Origin: Arthrobacter sp. DWC3
GTDB taxonomy: Bacteria > Actinomycetota > Actinomycetes > Actinomycetales > Micrococcaceae
Direction of reading: 5' to 3'
DNA length: 64,000 nucleotides
Assembly: GCF_002929375.1 (NCBI RefSeq)
Contig: NZ_PJIP01000007.1
Location: 62,001-126,000, forward strand
The notes beneath the pieces were generated by a model. It saw only the letters and a program-made list of their open reading frames with translations. It searched no databases and was not told the origin of the DNA. Below, one piece after another: positions 26,420 to 36,679 of the stretch; within the stretch, counting starts at the first letter, position 1; each line of letters begins with the position of its first letter. The position numbers and the translations under genes are program-made.

Positions 26420-27307
26420 ATGCAGGAGTGGAACCGGGCCATCGAGCTCATCGAAGCGGACCTGTCGGCGCCGATCGACGTCGGCCGGCTGGCGAGGGTC
26501 GCGCTCACCTCGGAATACCACTTCCGGCGGATGTTCGCCTCCCTGGCCGGCATCCCCCTCTCCGAGTACATCCGGAGGCGACGGCTCACGGCCGCGACCG
26601 GGGAGATCGTCGCCGGGCGTCCGGTGCTCGAGGTGGCGACCCGTTACGGGTACGGCTCCGCCGAGGCCTTCACCCGGGCGTTCAAGGCCATGCACGGGAT
26701 GACCCCGTCGCAGGCACGACGCCCGGGAGCCCTCCTCCGTTCCCAGCCGCAACTCCGATTCCACCTACGCATCGAAGGGACCACCGACATGAAGCACCGC
26801 ATCGTGAGCAAGGACGCGTTCCGCCTGGTCGGGCGGAAGGCGCGGGTACGCATCGTCCACGAGGGCCCCAACCCGGACATCGAGCAGTTCGAGCGTGGCC
26901 TGGACCCCGCGGTACGGCCCCTGCTGGAGGAGCTGTCGGACACGGAGCCGCGCGGGCTGCTGTCCGTCACCGACACGATCGAGCGGCCGGAGGAGGAAGG
27001 CAGCGAGGTGGACTACTGGCGGGCCGCAGCGACGTCCCGGCCGGCCCCGGAGGATCTCGACTCCCTCGAGGTGCCGGCCGGCCGATGGGTGGTGTTCGAG
27101 GCGGAGGGAGCCTTCCCCGAGGCGCTGCAGCGACTGTGGGCCGATGCGGCAGCGGAGTGGTTCCCGGCCAATCCGTACCGGTGGGCGCCGGGCCCGCAGC
27201 TGCTGAGCGTCCAGCCGGATCCGGGCGGCACCTCGGGCCGCGGCCGGCTGTGGATCCCGGTCGAGCCGGCCGAGCCGACCGCAGCCACCAGGGAATCGCT
27301 ACAGTGA
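26420..27307 (+). CDS. AraC-family regulator with GyrI-like effector domain
   Basis: Encodes 295 residues. The first 100 or so hold two AraC helix-turn-helix units (DVGRLARVALTSEYHFRRMF and PVLEVATRYGYGSAEAFTRA). From about residue 118, MKHRIVSKDAFRLVGRKARV opens a GyrI/Rob-like small-molecule-binding domain. The order HTH then effector domain matches Rob/SoxS-like multidrug and redox regulators. GGAGAGGAGG precedes the ATG at 26420. It is divergent from valS, and the SDR gene starts five bases after its stop, suggesting the pair is co-transcribed. Effector unknown. Confidence 0.88.
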   Translation: MQEWNRAIELIEADLSAPIDVGRLARVALTSEYHFRRMFASLAGIPLSEYIRRRRLTAATGEIVAGRPVLEVATRYGYGSAEAFTRAFKAMHGMTPSQARRPGALLRSQPQLRFHLRIEGTTDMKHRIVSKDAFRLVGRKARVRIVHEGPNPDIEQFERGLDPAVRPLLEELSDTEPRGLLSVTDTIERPEEEGSEVDYWRAAATSRPAPEDLDSLEVPAGRWVVFEAEGAFPEALQRLWADAAAEWFPANPYRWAPGPQLLSVQPDPGGTSGRGRLWIPVEPAEPTAATRESLQ

Positions 27308-27311
27308 CCCC

Positions 27312-28106
27312 ATGAGCCAGTCATCGCCTGCGCCGCTCGGCGCCCTCGCAGATCCCGCCCCCACCGCCCTGCGCGTGATCGTCACCGGAGCCAGCTCCGG
27401 GATCGGCGCGGCGACCGTCCGGGCCCTCCGCCGCGACGGGTGGGACGTCGTCGCGGCCGCACGGCGCCTGGACCGCCTCACGGCGCTCGCGGAGGAGACG
27501 GGAGCCACGCCGATGGCGCTCGACGTCACCGACCAGGCATCGGTCGACGCCTTCGCCGCCGAGGTCACGGCGGCCGGACCTCTCCATGCCCTCGTCAACA
27601 ACGCGGGTGGGGCGTTCGGCGCGGACCGGGTCGCGGACGCTGTGACGGCCGACTGGGAGTGGATGTACAACGTGAACGTCCTCGGCTCGATGCGCATGAC
27701 CCGCGCACTGCTGCCGGCCCTGCGCGACGGCGGCCAGGGCAGCGTCCTGTTCCTGACCTCCACCGCCGCGCTCGCCGCCTACGAGGGCGGCGCCGGGTAC
27801 TGCGGGGTGAAGGCGGCGCAGGAGTCGATGGCGCGCTCGCTCCGCCTCGAGGAGGCCGAGAACAACATCCGCGTGATCGAGGTGTCCCCGGGCATGGTGC
27901 ACACGGAGGAGTTCTCCCTCAACCGTCTCGGCGGCGACCAGGGCGCGGCGGACAAGGTCTACGAGGGCGTCGGCTTCCCGCTGACCGCCGACGACGTCGC
28001 CGCGGCAGTGGCCTTCACCCTCAACGCACCCCACCACGTGAACATCGACCACCTCGTCCTGCGCCCCCTCGCCCAGGCCGCCAACCACAAGGTGCTGCGC
28101 GGCTGA
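27312..28106 (+). CDS. short-chain dehydrogenase/reductase (YdfG-like)
   Basis: Encodes 264 residues with a classical SDR fold. The cofactor loop is TGASSGIGAATV (about residues 22-33), with AARRLDRL after beta-2 suggesting NADP(H). NNAGGAFG follows, and the catalytic residues are Ser in LTSTAAL plus YCGVKAA (Tyr and Lys). The family reduces small carbonyls or 3-hydroxy acids such as serine or 3-hydroxypropionate; the substrate here is unknown. Five bases separate it from the AraC regulator, so it may be that regulator's target. Confidence 0.9.
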   Translation: MSQSSPAPLGALADPAPTALRVIVTGASSGIGAATVRALRRDGWDVVAAARRLDRLTALAEETGATPMALDVTDQASVDAFAAEVTAAGPLHALVNNAGGAFGADRVADAVTADWEWMYNVNVLGSMRMTRALLPALRDGGQGSVLFLTSTAALAAYEGGAGYCGVKAAQESMARSLRLEEAENNIRVIEVSPGMVHTEEFSLNRLGGDQGAADKVYEGVGFPLTADDVAAAVAFTLNAPHHVNIDHLVLRPLAQAANHKVLRG

Positions 28107-28131
28107 CGGGCCGGGCTCCCGCACCGGCCGG

Positions 28132-29505
28132 TCAGGCTCGCGGCGAGACGCCGAGACGCACCGAGTAGTTGTCCATGGTCCCGGGCAGGGGCCGGTCGGG
28201 GTCGAGGGTCTGGCCCTGCTCCACGCCGAAGTCGTGCCCGCTCACCAGTGAGGCCAGGGCCGCGCTGGTCAGGAGCAGCACCAGCTGCTTGCCCGGGCAC
28301 ACCACCGGTCCGTCGCTGAACGGCACGAGCGGCCAGCCGTCGTCCTCGTCGGTCAGCCAGCGCTCGGGCGAGAAGTTGTGGGCGCTGCGCAGCGAGCGCT
28401 CGTCGCGGTGGAAGTACGGCGCGTAGACGAGTACGCCGCAGTCCGCCGGCATGACGCCTTCCGGCCACTCCACGGGCCGCGTGGTCTGGCGGAGGATCAT
28501 CGGCGTCGTGGGCCAGAGACGCAGGGCCTCGAGGATGCTCGCACGCAGGTACGGGAGCACGCGGCGGCCCGAGGTGTCGCCGTCGATCTCCCGGCGGGCC
28601 GTCGCCATGGCCTCCGGATGGGTGGCGAGCACGGTCAGGGCACGGAAGACCGCCATGCCCGCAGGGTCGAAGGCGAACAGCCACTGGGGTACCTGCTCCG
28701 CGGGAGCAGCCCCTTCGCCCTTCGGGGCGGCGGCCATCACGGCCGCGAGGCTCCCGGGCTCGGCGTGGGCCAGTTCGTCACCGATCCGCTGCAGGAACCG
28801 GCGGCGCGTGTCCTTCCGCACCGGCTTGAGGAACGACCAGTTGCCGTCCTTGCGGAGCCGGATGATCATCGCGGTGAGTTCCTTGTCGTCCCGCGCGTGG
28901 TCGCCGAAGACCACGCGCCGCACCACGCGGTACCAGGCGTCCTGGAAGGCGGCCCACGGCAGGGATCCGGTCCTCAGCGCCTCCGTGAGGAGGCCCTGCA
29001 TCTCCTGCTCCACCACGGGGACGAATGTGTCCGCGAGGTGGTGCACCGGGTGGTCCGTGTCGAGGACCTGTTCCTGCAGCGCGCGGCGCACCGTGCGGAC
29101 GGGACCACGGGAGATCAGCGAGTTCGAGGGCTGGAAGTGCGAGAGCGCGGCCTTCTTCTCGCTGCTCGCGGGGGAGAACGGCTCGGGGGACTGCGCCAGG
29201 ACGGTGTTCACGTCACCCGGGTCCAGGACCATCGCCTGCTTCCGGATCGGCAGTCTCAGCATCAGCGGCCCCTCCGGGTACCGCGCGTGGACCTTCCGGA
29301 CGATCGCCACGGCCTTCGTGTCCAGGTCGAGGCGCGCCGTCAGACCGACCGCCCACGGCCGCCGGATGATCGGCCCCTTCACGACGGTGGGCAGGAGGAC
29401 CCCCAGCAGGAGCCGGGCGGTGTCCAGCGCGGTCGCGGTCGGGAGGCCGGTCGTGGCGGGGGTTGTCGTCGGAGTGGTGGTCCCGGTGGGGGCGGTGGTC
29501 GGCAT
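28132..29505 (-). CDS. cytochrome P450-like haem enzyme
   Basis: Encodes 457 residues. The haem-thiolate loop FSDGPVVCPGKQL fits FxxGxxxCxG, and the K-helix is EALRLWPTTPMILR (ExxR). RWLTDEDDGWPL is the meander region before the haem loop. The I-helix reads WLFAFDPAGMAVFRALTVL: the usual acid-Thr pair (AGxxT) needed for oxygen activation is replaced by AGMAV. No membrane anchor is obvious; the N-terminus is Thr/Pro-rich. It converges with the SDR gene. No ferredoxin or reductase gene is near. Substrate unknown; it could be a peroxygenase-like or atypical P450. Confidence 0.85.
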   Translation of the reverse strand: MPTTAPTGTTTPTTTPATTGLPTATALDTARLLLGVLLPTVVKGPIIRRPWAVGLTARLDLDTKAVAIVRKVHARYPEGPLMLRLPIRKQAMVLDPGDVNTVLAQSPEPFSPASSEKKAALSHFQPSNSLISRGPVRTVRRALQEQVLDTDHPVHHLADTFVPVVEQEMQGLLTEALRTGSLPWAAFQDAWYRVVRRVVFGDHARDDKELTAMIIRLRKDGNWSFLKPVRKDTRRRFLQRIGDELAHAEPGSLAAVMAAAPKGEGAAPAEQVPQWLFAFDPAGMAVFRALTVLATHPEAMATARREIDGDTSGRRVLPYLRASILEALRLWPTTPMILRQTTRPVEWPEGVMPADCGVLVYAPYFHRDERSLRSAHNFSPERWLTDEDDGWPLVPFSDGPVVCPGKQLVLLLTSAALASLVSGHDFGVEQGQTLDPDRPLPGTMDNYSVRLGVSPRA

Positions 29506-29649
29506 GCGGTATCCATCCTGTTGCTTCGGGGGTGCCCTCCCAGCGTCCCAAGCATGCACGGTCGCCACAACGTCTTTCCGTGCGCGCACGCACGCATCGG
29601 ATGTGCGGGCGCCCTTTCGACAAGGAATTCGCCCCGGCGGTAGACTCGG

Positions 29650-29934
29650 ACCACAAGCATCGACCCGGCGATCACCGGTGAGCTTCCGGAAGAAAGGCCA
29701 GCCCGCGCGGCGGCCCGTAGAACCGGACGGGGCGGCCCGTCACAGCCCGGCAATGAGCGGCGGCCCCGCCCGCAGTGCCCGCGACGAGCGGCACGGCGGA
29801 CGACGGCGGCAAGTGAGGTGGTACCGCGGGTCCAGTTCCCTGCGGCCGGTCAGGCAACCGGCGGCGGACCGAACAGGCTCCCGTCCTCACGGCAGGACTG
29901 CCCACCCCACGCCGCCGTACACAGGATGAGAACC
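29650..29934 (+). promoter_or_regulatory. T-box riboswitch leader of ileS
   Basis: The leader contains the T-box core GGTGGTACCGCGGG (29817-29830). UGGU at 29819-29822 complements the ACCA 3' end of uncharged tRNA-Ile. A candidate specifier AUC (Ile) lies at 29671-29673 in CGATCACCGGTGAGCTTCCGGAAGAA, the arrangement of short actinobacterial ileS T-boxes. Those act on translation: binding of uncharged tRNA frees the ribosome-binding site (here AGGATGAG, 29922-29929). A -10-like TAGACT at 29641 would place the transcription start near 29650. No U-rich terminator is visible, which fits translational control. Confidence 0.8.
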
Positions 29935-32900
29935 ATGCCGCAGATCTACCCCAAAGCCGTGTCGGACGACGACGCAGGTACGTCCATGTCCGCGTCCGGG
30001 ACCAGCGCGTCCCCGCGCTTCCCGGAGCTCGAGCAGCGCGTGCTCAGCTACTGGGAGAAGGACGGCACGTTCCAGGCCTCCATCGACAACCGTGACGCCG
30101 GGACCGACGGCTCCAACGAGTTCGTGTTCTACGACGGCCCGCCGTTCGCCAACGGCCTGCCGCACTACGGCCACCTCCTCACGGGCTACGCCAAGGACCT
30201 CGTGGGCCGCTACCAGACGCAGCGCGGGCACCGCGTGGAGCGGCGTTTCGGCTGGGACACCCACGGCCTGCCGGCCGAGCTCGAGGCCATGAAGCAGCTC
30301 GGCATGACCGACAAGCAGCAGATCCTCGCCATGGGCATCGACAAGTTCAACGAGGCCTCCCGCGCGTCCGTCATGAAGTACGCGGGGGAGTGGCGCGACT
30401 ACGTGACCCGCCAGGCCCGCTGGGTCGACTTCGACAACGACTACAAGACCCTCAACCCCGAGTACATGGAGTCCGTGCTGTGGGCGTTCAAGACGCTGCA
30501 CGAGAAGGGCCTGACCTACAACGGGTACCGCGTGCTGCCGTACTGCTGGAACGACGAGACGCCGCTGTCCAACCACGAGCTCCGCATGGACGAGGACGTC
30601 TACCAGGACCGCCAGGACCAGACCGTCACCGTCACCTTCCCGCTCCTCGCAGGCACCACCGAGCTCTCGAAGGAGCTCGCCGGCGTGCAGGCCCTCGCCT
30701 GGACCACCACGCCCTGGACCCTGCCCACCAACGCGGCGCTCGCCGTCGGGCCGGACATCACCTACGTCGTCGTCGAGGCGGGGTCGAGCGAGGACGGCAG
30801 CCGGGCAGGCCGCTACCTCCTCGCGGAGGACCTGCTCGGCAACTACGCCAAGGACCTCGGATTCGCCGACGCCGCCGCCGCGCGTGACGCCGTCACGTCC
30901 CGCCACCGCGGCACCGAACTGGAGGGGCTCACCTACGAGCCGCTCTGGGACTACCTCGCCGATCCGGAGGAGGGCGGGTACCGCAACGCCTTCCGGATCC
31001 TCGTGGCGGATTACGTCACGACGACGGACGGCACCGGGCTCGTCCACCAGGCACCCGCCTACGGCGAGGAGGACCAGAAGGTCTGCGAGGACGCCGGCAT
31101 CCAGGTGATCCTCTCCGTCGACGAGGGCGCGAAGTTCCTGCCCCTGTTCGGCAAGGGACCGCTCGCGGAGATCGTGGGCCTGCAGGTCTTCGAGGCCAAC
31201 CGCCACATCACGCGCGTCCTGAAGTCCGAGGGACGCCTCGTCCGCCAGTCCAGCTACGTCCACAGCTACCCGCACTGCTGGCGGTGCCGGAACCCGCTGA
31301 TCTACCGCGCCGTGTCCTCCTGGTACGTGGAGGTCACCAAGATCCGCGACCGCATGGTCGAGCTGAACCAGGACATCACCTGGATCCCCGGCAACGTCAA
31401 GGACGGCCAGTTCGGCAAGTGGCTCTCCAACGCACGCGACTGGTCCATCAGCCGCAACCGCTTCTGGGGCAGCCCCATCCCCGTATGGCAGTCCGACAAC
31501 CCCGAGTACCCGCGCACGGACGTGTACGGCTCGCTCGCCGAGCTGCAGGCCGACTTCGGCCGCCTGCCGGTGAACAAGCAGGGCGAGGTGGACCTGCACC
31601 GCCCCTTCATCGACGAGCTCACGCGCCCCAACCCGGACGACCCCACCGGCGCGTCGACCATGCGCCGCGTCGAGGACGTCCTCGACGTCTGGTTCGACTC
31701 CGGCTCCATGCCCTACGGCCAGGTGCACTACCCGTTCGAGAACGAGCAGTGGTTCGACACGCACAACCCGGCGGACTTCATCGTCGAGTACATCGGGCAG
31801 ACCCGCGGCTGGTTCTACATGCTGCACATCCTGTCCACGGCGCTGTTCGACCGGCCCGCGTTCCGCAACGTCATCAGCCACGGGATCGTGCTCGGCTCCG
31901 ACGGGCAGAAGATGTCCAAGAGCCTGCGCAACTACCCCGACGTCTCGGAGGTGTTCGACCGCGACGGCTCCGACGCCATGCGCTGGTTCCTCATGGCCTC
32001 CCCGATCCTCCGCGGCGGCAACCTGGTGGTCACCGAGCAGGGCATCCGCGACGGCGTCCGCCAGGTGATCCTGCCGCTGTGGAACGTCTGGCACTTCTTC
32101 AGCCTGTACACCAACGCAGCGAACGGTGGCGAGGGATACGAGGCGAAGACCGTCACCCCGGAGGCCGCGGCGCAGCTGGCGGAGCCGATCGACCGCTACA
32201 TCCTGGCGAACACGGGCAACCTCGTGCGGGACCTCACGGCGGCGCTCGACGCGTTCACCATCAGCGACGCCTGCGAGTCCCTGCGCCGCTATCTGGACAC
32301 GCTGACCAACTGGTACGTCCGCCGGAGCCGCCAGCGGTTCTTCGAGGAGGACACGGACGCCTTCGACGTGCTCTACACGTGCCTCGAGGCCGTCTGCCGG
32401 GTGGCGGCCCCGCTGCTGCCGCTCGTCACCGAGGAGATCTGGCGGGGTCTCACCGGAGGCCGGTCCGTGCACCTCACCGACTGGCCCGAGGCGGCGTCGT
32501 TCCCCGCCGCTCCCGACCTCGTGGAGCAGATGGACCGGACCCGCCAGGTCTGCTCGGTCGGATCGAGTCTGCGCAAGGCGGCCAACCTCCGGGTGCGCCT
32601 GCCGCTGCGGGAACTGACCGTCGTCGCGCCCGGCGCCGAGGGCCTCTCCGGGCAGTACGCCTCGATCATCGCGGACGAACTGAACCTGAAGGGCGTCCGC
32701 CTGGTCGATTCCGCCGACGCGGAGCCCGCCGAGTTCGGCATCGCGCAGCGCCTCGTCGTCAACGCCCGCGCCGCGGGCCCCCGCCTCGGCAAGAACGTGC
32801 AGACCGTCATCAAGGCGTCGAAGTCCGGCGACTGGCACGTGGACGACGACGGCGGCGTCACCGCCGGCGGCCTCGCGCTCGAGCCCCACGAGTACACGCT

Positions 32901-33261
32901 GGACACCGTGGTGGAGGGGAACGACGCCGCCTCGAAGGCCGTCACGGTGTTGCCGGGCGGAGGGTTCCTCGTCCTCGACACCGAGGTGACCGAGGAACTC
33001 GCGGCCGAGGGGACCGCCCGCGACGCCATCAGGGCCGTCCAGCAGGCACGGCGCGACGCCGATCTCGACATCAGCGACCGCATCAGCACCACCATCGGCG
33101 TCGCCGCCGAGCAGGTCGCCGCCCTCGAGGCCAACGCCGGCCTGATCCGGACCGAGACCCTCACGGTCGACCTCCGCGTGGAGGCCGTCGAGGGCTCGGG
33201 GAACGACTTCACCATCACCGTGGCCAAGCAGGACCAGAAGCAGGAGCAGCAGCATGGATGA
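29935..33261 (+). CDS. ileS: isoleucyl-tRNA synthetase
   Basis: Encodes a 1108-residue class I synthetase. The HIGH box is HYGH ([14 protein letters not shown], near 77-80) and the KMSKS box is [11 protein letters not shown] near residue 660, with a CP1 editing domain between. The anticodon and C-terminal regions follow. The length and the [11 protein letters not shown] form resemble the eukaryote-like clade of bacterial IleRS rather than the E. coli type, which often correlates with mupirocin tolerance. The ATG at 29935 is chosen because AGGATGAG sits eight bases upstream; an ATG at 29926 lies inside that site. It overlaps folC by eight bases. Confidence 0.95.
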   Translation: MPQIYPKAVSDDDAGTSMSASGTSASPRFPELEQRVLSYWEKDGTFQASIDNRDAGTDGSNEFVFYDGPPFANGLPHYGHLLTGYAKDLVGRYQTQRGHRVERRFGWDTHGLPAELEAMKQLGMTDKQQILAMGIDKFNEASRASVMKYAGEWRDYVTRQARWVDFDNDYKTLNPEYMESVLWAFKTLHEKGLTYNGYRVLPYCWNDETPLSNHELRMDEDVYQDRQDQTVTVTFPLLAGTTELSKELAGVQALAWTTTPWTLPTNAALAVGPDITYVVVEAGSSEDGSRAGRYLLAEDLLGNYAKDLGFADAAAARDAVTSRHRGTELEGLTYEPLWDYLADPEEGGYRNAFRILVADYVTTTDGTGLVHQAPAYGEEDQKVCEDAGIQVILSVDEGAKFLPLFGKGPLAEIVGLQVFEANRHITRVLKSEGRLVRQSSYVHSYPHCWRCRNPLIYRAVSSWYVEVTKIRDRMVELNQDITWIPGNVKDGQFGKWLSNARDWSISRNRFWGSPIPVWQSDNPEYPRTDVYGSLAELQADFGRLPVNKQGEVDLHRPFIDELTRPNPDDPTGASTMRRVEDVLDVWFDSGSMPYGQVHYPFENEQWFDTHNPADFIVEYIGQTRGWFYMLHILSTALFDRPAFRNVISHGIVLGSDGQKMSKSLRNYPDVSEVFDRDGSDAMRWFLMASPILRGGNLVVTEQGIRDGVRQVILPLWNVWHFFSLYTNAANGGEGYEAKTVTPEAAAQLAEPIDRYILANTGNLVRDLTAALDAFTISDACESLRRYLDTLTNWYVRRSRQRFFEEDTDAFDVLYTCLEAVCRVAAPLLPLVTEEIWRGLTGGRSVHLTDWPEAASFPAAPDLVEQMDRTRQVCSVGSSLRKAANLRVRLPLRELTVVAPGAEGLSGQYASIIADELNLKGVRLVDSADAEPAEFGIAQRLVVNARAAGPRLGKNVQTVIKASKSGDWHVDDDGGVTAGGLALEPHEYTLDTVVEGNDAASKAVTVLPGGGFLVLDTEVTEELAAEGTARDAIRAVQQARRDADLDISDRISTTIGVAAEQVAALEANAGLIRTETLTVDLRVEAVEGSGNDFTITVAKQDQKQEQQHG

Positions 33262-34633
33262 GACGAACGGTACCGGCACCGGGGTCGACGCCTTCTCGGT
33301 CGAGAGCGTGTACGCCGAACTCCTGAGCCGCGCGCCGGAGAACAGGATGGAGCCGCGCATGGCCCCGCTGCACCGGGCCATGGAGATCCTCGGGGAGCCC
33401 AACAAGGCGTTCCCGATCATCCACATCACCGGCACCAACGGCAAGACATCCACGGCGCGCATGATCGAGAGCATCCTGCTGGCCCACGACCTGCGGACCG
33501 GACGGTTCACCAGCCCGCACCTGTCGCGTGTCACGGAACGCATCTGCATCGACGGTGAGCCCGTGACGGACGAGGTGTTCGTGCGGGGCTGGGACGAGAT
33601 CAAGCCCTACCTGGACATCGTGGACGGCGAGCTCCTCGTCGCCGGGGAACCGCGGCTCACCTACTTCGAGTGCGTCACGATCCTCGCGTTCGCGATCTTC
33701 GCCGACGCCCCGATCGACGTCGGAGTGATCGAGGTGGGGCTCGGGGGGATCACCGACGCCACGAACGTCGGCGACGGGCAGGTGGCGGTCATCACGCCCA
33801 TCTCCCTCGACCACACCGAACTCCTCGGGGACACCGAGGAGGACATCGCCCTCGAGAAGGCCGGCATCATCAAGCCCGGATCCTTCCTCGTCAGCGCCAT
33901 CCAGCCTCGCGATGCCGCCCAGGTGCTCCTCGACCGCGCCCGCGAGGTGCGCGCCGAGTTCCGCTTCGAGGGCGTCGAGTTCGGCGTGGAGTCGCGCACG
34001 GTCGCCGTCGGCGGGCAGGTGGTCTCCCTCACCGGGCTCGCCGGCCGCTACGGTGAACTGCTCGTCCCCCTGCACGGCGAGCACCAGGCCGAGAACGCGG
34101 CGGTCGCCGTCGCCGCCGTCGAGGCGTTCCTCGGCGCGGGCGAACGCGAGCTGCAGACCGACCTCGTGCGGAACGGCCTGCGCGCCGTGACGTCCCCGGG
34201 CCGCCTCGAGGTGGTCCGGACAGCACCGAGCATCATCGTGGATGCGGCGCACAACCCCGCCGGCGCGCGTGCGGCGGCCAAGGGCGTCAACGAGGCCTTC
34301 GACTTCTCGAGGCTGGTGCTGGTCATCGGGGTCCTCGAGGACAAGGACGCCGCCGGCATCCTCGCCGAACTCCACGAGGAGCTCGGCGGGATCCTGGAGG
34401 ACGTCTGCCTGACGCAGTCAACCTCGCCCCGCTCCATCCCCGCCGCGGACCTCCTGCAGGCCGCCCTCTCGGCCGGCTTCGCGGAGGAGAACATCAACAT
34501 CGCTCCCGGGCTCGACGACGCCCTCGAGTGGGCCGTCATGAAGGCCGAGGAGGACAACGACCTCGCGGGCGGTGTCCTCGTGACCGGCTCCATCACGGTG
34601 GTCGGGGAAGCCCGCACGCTCCTAGGGAAGTAG
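33254..34633 (+). CDS. folC: bifunctional dihydrofolate/folylpolyglutamate synthase
   Basis: Encodes 459 residues of the Mur-ligase superfamily. The P-loop is [16 protein letters not shown] (about residues 56-71), followed by the folate loop [29 protein letters not shown] and the carbamylated-lysine region follow, and the C-terminal domain contains TVDAAHNP-like [13 protein letters not shown]. FolC adds glutamate to dihydropteroate and then to tetrahydrofolates. Its ATG overlaps the ileS stop by eight bases, so the two are translationally coupled. The DUF4233 gene follows after seven bases. Confidence 0.94.
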   Translation: MDETNGTGTGVDAFSVESVYAELLSRAPENRMEPRMAPLHRAMEILGEPNKAFPIIHITGTNGKTSTARMIESILLAHDLRTGRFTSPHLSRVTERICIDGEPVTDEVFVRGWDEIKPYLDIVDGELLVAGEPRLTYFECVTILAFAIFADAPIDVGVIEVGLGGITDATNVGDGQVAVITPISLDHTELLGDTEEDIALEKAGIIKPGSFLVSAIQPRDAAQVLLDRAREVRAEFRFEGVEFGVESRTVAVGGQVVSLTGLAGRYGELLVPLHGEHQAENAAVAVAAVEAFLGAGERELQTDLVRNGLRAVTSPGRLEVVRTAPSIIVDAAHNPAGARAAAKGVNEAFDFSRLVLVIGVLEDKDAAGILAELHEELGGILEDVCLTQSTSPRSIPAADLLQAALSAGFAEENINIAPGLDDALEWAVMKAEEDNDLAGGVLVTGSITVVGEARTLLGK

Positions 34634-34640
34634 GCAGAGC

Positions 34641-35084
34641 ATGGCACGCATGGCCCGACGCATGACGAAGGCACAGCGGGAGTGGCGGCCCGGGATCCCG
34701 AAGAAGCGCAGGTCCACGAAGATCATGTTCGCCTCGACCGTGCTGCTGCTCGAGGCGTTCGTGGTGTTCTTCGCCACGCTCGCGGTCTTCGGACTGCGCC
34801 GCGACGAGATCTCACCCGCCCTCATCCTGACCTCCGGGCTGATCCTCAGCGTGGTGCTGGTCCTGACGTGCGCCGTCCTGACCAGACGGTGGGGGATCGC
34901 GGTGGGCTGGGTCCTGCAGCTCGTGATCATCGCAGGCGGGTTCCTCGAGCCGACCATGTTCGTGGTCGGCATCGCGTTCGCCCTCACCTGGCTCTACGGG
35001 CTCCGCCAGGGCCGGCGGGTGGACCGCGAGAACGTGGAGCGGGACCGCCTGCAGGCCGAGTGGGAGAAGGCGAACCCCGAGTAG
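34641..35084 (+). CDS. DUF4233 membrane protein
   Basis: Encodes 147 residues. A basic N-terminus (about 28 residues) precedes four predicted membrane helices between residues 28 and 120: [75 protein letters not shown] charged tail ends it. It matches DUF4233, an actinobacterial family almost always found between folC and ndk. Function is unknown. Nearby in-frame ATGs at 34650 and 34662 are alternative starts. Confidence 0.88.
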   Translation: MARMARRMTKAQREWRPGIPKKRRSTKIMFASTVLLLEAFVVFFATLAVFGLRRDEISPALILTSGLILSVVLVLTCAVLTRRWGIAVGWVLQLVIIAGGFLEPTMFVVGIAFALTWLYGLRQGRRVDRENVERDRLQAEWEKANPE

Positions 35085-35160
35085 CGGCGCCTTTAGTAGA
35101 GTCGGAACCGATACTGATCCGCTGCGCCGTGGAGAACGGCGCCCCCTGAAGGAGATCACC

Positions 35161-35577
35161 ATGAGCGTTGAGCGCACCCTTGTCCTCGTCAAGCCAGACG
35201 GCGTGGCCCGCGGCCTGACCGGCACCATCCTGTCCCGTATCGAGGCGAAGGGCTACACCATCGCCGAACTCAAGCAGGTCCACGCCACCCGTGAACTGCT
35301 CGAGGAGCACTATGCCGAGCACGTGGGCAAGCCGTTCTTCGAACCGCTCGTCGAATTCATGCTCAGCGGCCCGGTGGTCGCGGCGATCTTCGAGGGCCAG
35401 CGCGTCATCGAGGGCTTCCGGTCCCTGGCGGGTGCCACGGAGCCGACGACGGCGGCGCCCGGCACCATCCGCGGCGACTTCGGGCGCGACTGGGGCGTCA
35501 AGGTCCAGCAGAATCTCGTGCACGGGTCCGACTCGGCGGAGTCCGCCGAGCGCGAGATCGGCATCTGGTTCGCCTGA
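35161..35577 (+). CDS. ndk: nucleoside diphosphate kinase
   Basis: Encodes 138 residues, the family's normal length. [16 protein letters not shown] opens the fold, and the phosphorylated histidine is His121 in [16 protein letters not shown]. Ndk transfers the gamma phosphate between NTPs and NDPs to balance nucleotide pools. It is the last gene of the ileS-folC-DUF4233-ndk group; the 76-base gap upstream with AAGGAG before the ATG may hold its own promoter. A strong hairpin follows. Confidence 0.96.
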   Translation: MSVERTLVLVKPDGVARGLTGTILSRIEAKGYTIAELKQVHATRELLEEHYAEHVGKPFFEPLVEFMLSGPVVAAIFEGQRVIEGFRSLAGATEPTTAAPGTIRGDFGRDWGVKVQQNLVHGSDSAESAEREIGIWFA

Positions 35578-35593
35578 TCGCGTCCGATTCAAG

Positions 35594-35622
35594 GTTGCCC
35601 CGGGTCAAGTGCCCGGGGCAAC
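35594..35622 (+). terminator. terminator after ndk
   Basis: GTTGCCCCGGG (35594-35604) pairs perfectly with CCCGGGGCAAC (35612-35622) around a seven-base loop, 16 bases after the ndk stop. It ends only 20 bases before the aldo-keto reductase start, so that gene's promoter must overlap or precede it. Confidence 0.8.
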
Positions 35623-35642
35623 AGTCTTGGTAGGTTAGGGCC

Positions 35643-36608
35643 ATGATGACCTACCAAAGACTGGGTTCCTCCGGACTCAGCGTTTCCATCGTCGGGCTCG
35701 GCTGCAACAACCTGGGCAGGGCCGGCACCACCTCCGAGTCGCAGGAGGGTACCGACGCCGTGGTGCACGCCGCGATCGACGCCGGCATCACGCTCTTCGA
35801 CGTCGCCGACATGTACGGCAAGGCACCCGGCGTCAGCGAGGTGCAGCTGGGCAAGGCTCTCGGGCGTCGGCGCGACGACGTCGTCCTGGCCACCAAGTTC
35901 GGCCTCGACATGAACGGTGTGAACGGACCCGACTGGGGTGCACGCGGTTCGCGGCGCTACATCGTCCGGGCGGCGGAGGCGTCCCTGCGGCGACTGGGGA
36001 CCGACTGGATCGACCTCTACCAGTACCACGCGCCGGACGCCCTCACGCCCGTCGAGGAGACCCTCGCGGCCCTCGACGACCTCGTGACCAGCGGCAAGGT
36101 CCGCTATCTCGGGCACTCCAACTTCGCGGGCTGGCAGGTCGCCGAGGCGGAGTTCACTGCCCGCAGCGGCGGCTACACGCCCTTCATCTCGGCGCAGAAC
36201 CCCTACAGCCTGCTGGACCGGCGGCTGGAGCGCGAAGTCGTACCGGCTGCAGAGGCGTACGGCCTCGGCATCCTGCCCTACTTCCCCCTCGCCAACGGGC
36301 TCCTGACCGGCAAGTACCGCCGCGACGAGGTGCCGGCCGGCAGCAGGCTCACCCATTCCCGGAAGAACGTGCTGGAGACCGCCGACTGGGACCAGCTCGA
36401 GGCGTTCTCCGCGTTCGCCCGCGAGCGGGACCTCACCGAGGTGCAGGTGGCGTTCTCCTGGCTCGCGGCCCAGCCGTCGGTCGGGTCCGTCATCGCGGGT
36501 GCCACCTCGCCCGAGCAGGTCCGCCAGAACGCGGCGGCAGCCGCCTGGTCGCCGTCGGACGAGGATCTCGCGGAACTCGACGGGATCTTCCCCCGACCTG
36601 CCGCCTGA
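35643..36608 (+). CDS. aldo-keto reductase
   Basis: Encodes a 321-residue TIM-barrel oxidoreductase. The catalytic tetrad is Asp53 and Tyr58 (TLFDVADMYG), Lys in LATKFGLD, and His in DLYQYHAPD. NADPH binding is expected from the C-terminal VIAGATSPEQVRQN. It resembles YhdN/general-stress AKRs that reduce aldehydes; the substrate is unknown. ATG at 35643 or 35646 are both possible. Two perfect hairpins follow the stop. Confidence 0.92.
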   Translation: MMTYQRLGSSGLSVSIVGLGCNNLGRAGTTSESQEGTDAVVHAAIDAGITLFDVADMYGKAPGVSEVQLGKALGRRRDDVVLATKFGLDMNGVNGPDWGARGSRRYIVRAAEASLRRLGTDWIDLYQYHAPDALTPVEETLAALDDLVTSGKVRYLGHSNFAGWQVAEAEFTARSGGYTPFISAQNPYSLLDRRLEREVVPAAEAYGLGILPYFPLANGLLTGKYRRDEVPAGSRLTHSRKNVLETADWDQLEAFSAFARERDLTEVQVAFSWLAAQPSVGSVIAGATSPEQVRQNAAAAAWSPSDEDLAELDGIFPRPAA

Positions 36609-36624
36609 GACCAGGTAGTAGAAC

Positions 36625-36665
36625 AGCGGACAAGGCTCCGTCCGGCGGTCAGGGCCTTGTCCGCT
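36625..36665. terminator. hairpin 1 after the aldo-keto reductase
   Basis: AGCGGACAAGGC (36625-36636) pairs perfectly with GCCTTGTCCGCT (36654-36665). It begins 17 bases after the stop and is the probable terminator of the upstream gene. Confidence 0.65.
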
Positions 36666-36679
36666 ACGAGCAGCATTCC

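Noticed and set aside
26420-29505. AraC regulator, SDR and P450 as a small biosynthetic gene cluster
   Set aside because: The P450 is on the opposite strand and there is no core synthase, transporter or ferredoxin; only the regulator-SDR pair looks linked.
29887-33603. 1238-codon frame antisense to ileS and folC
   Set aside because: Same compositional artefact; ileS and folC are intact with all catalytic motifs.
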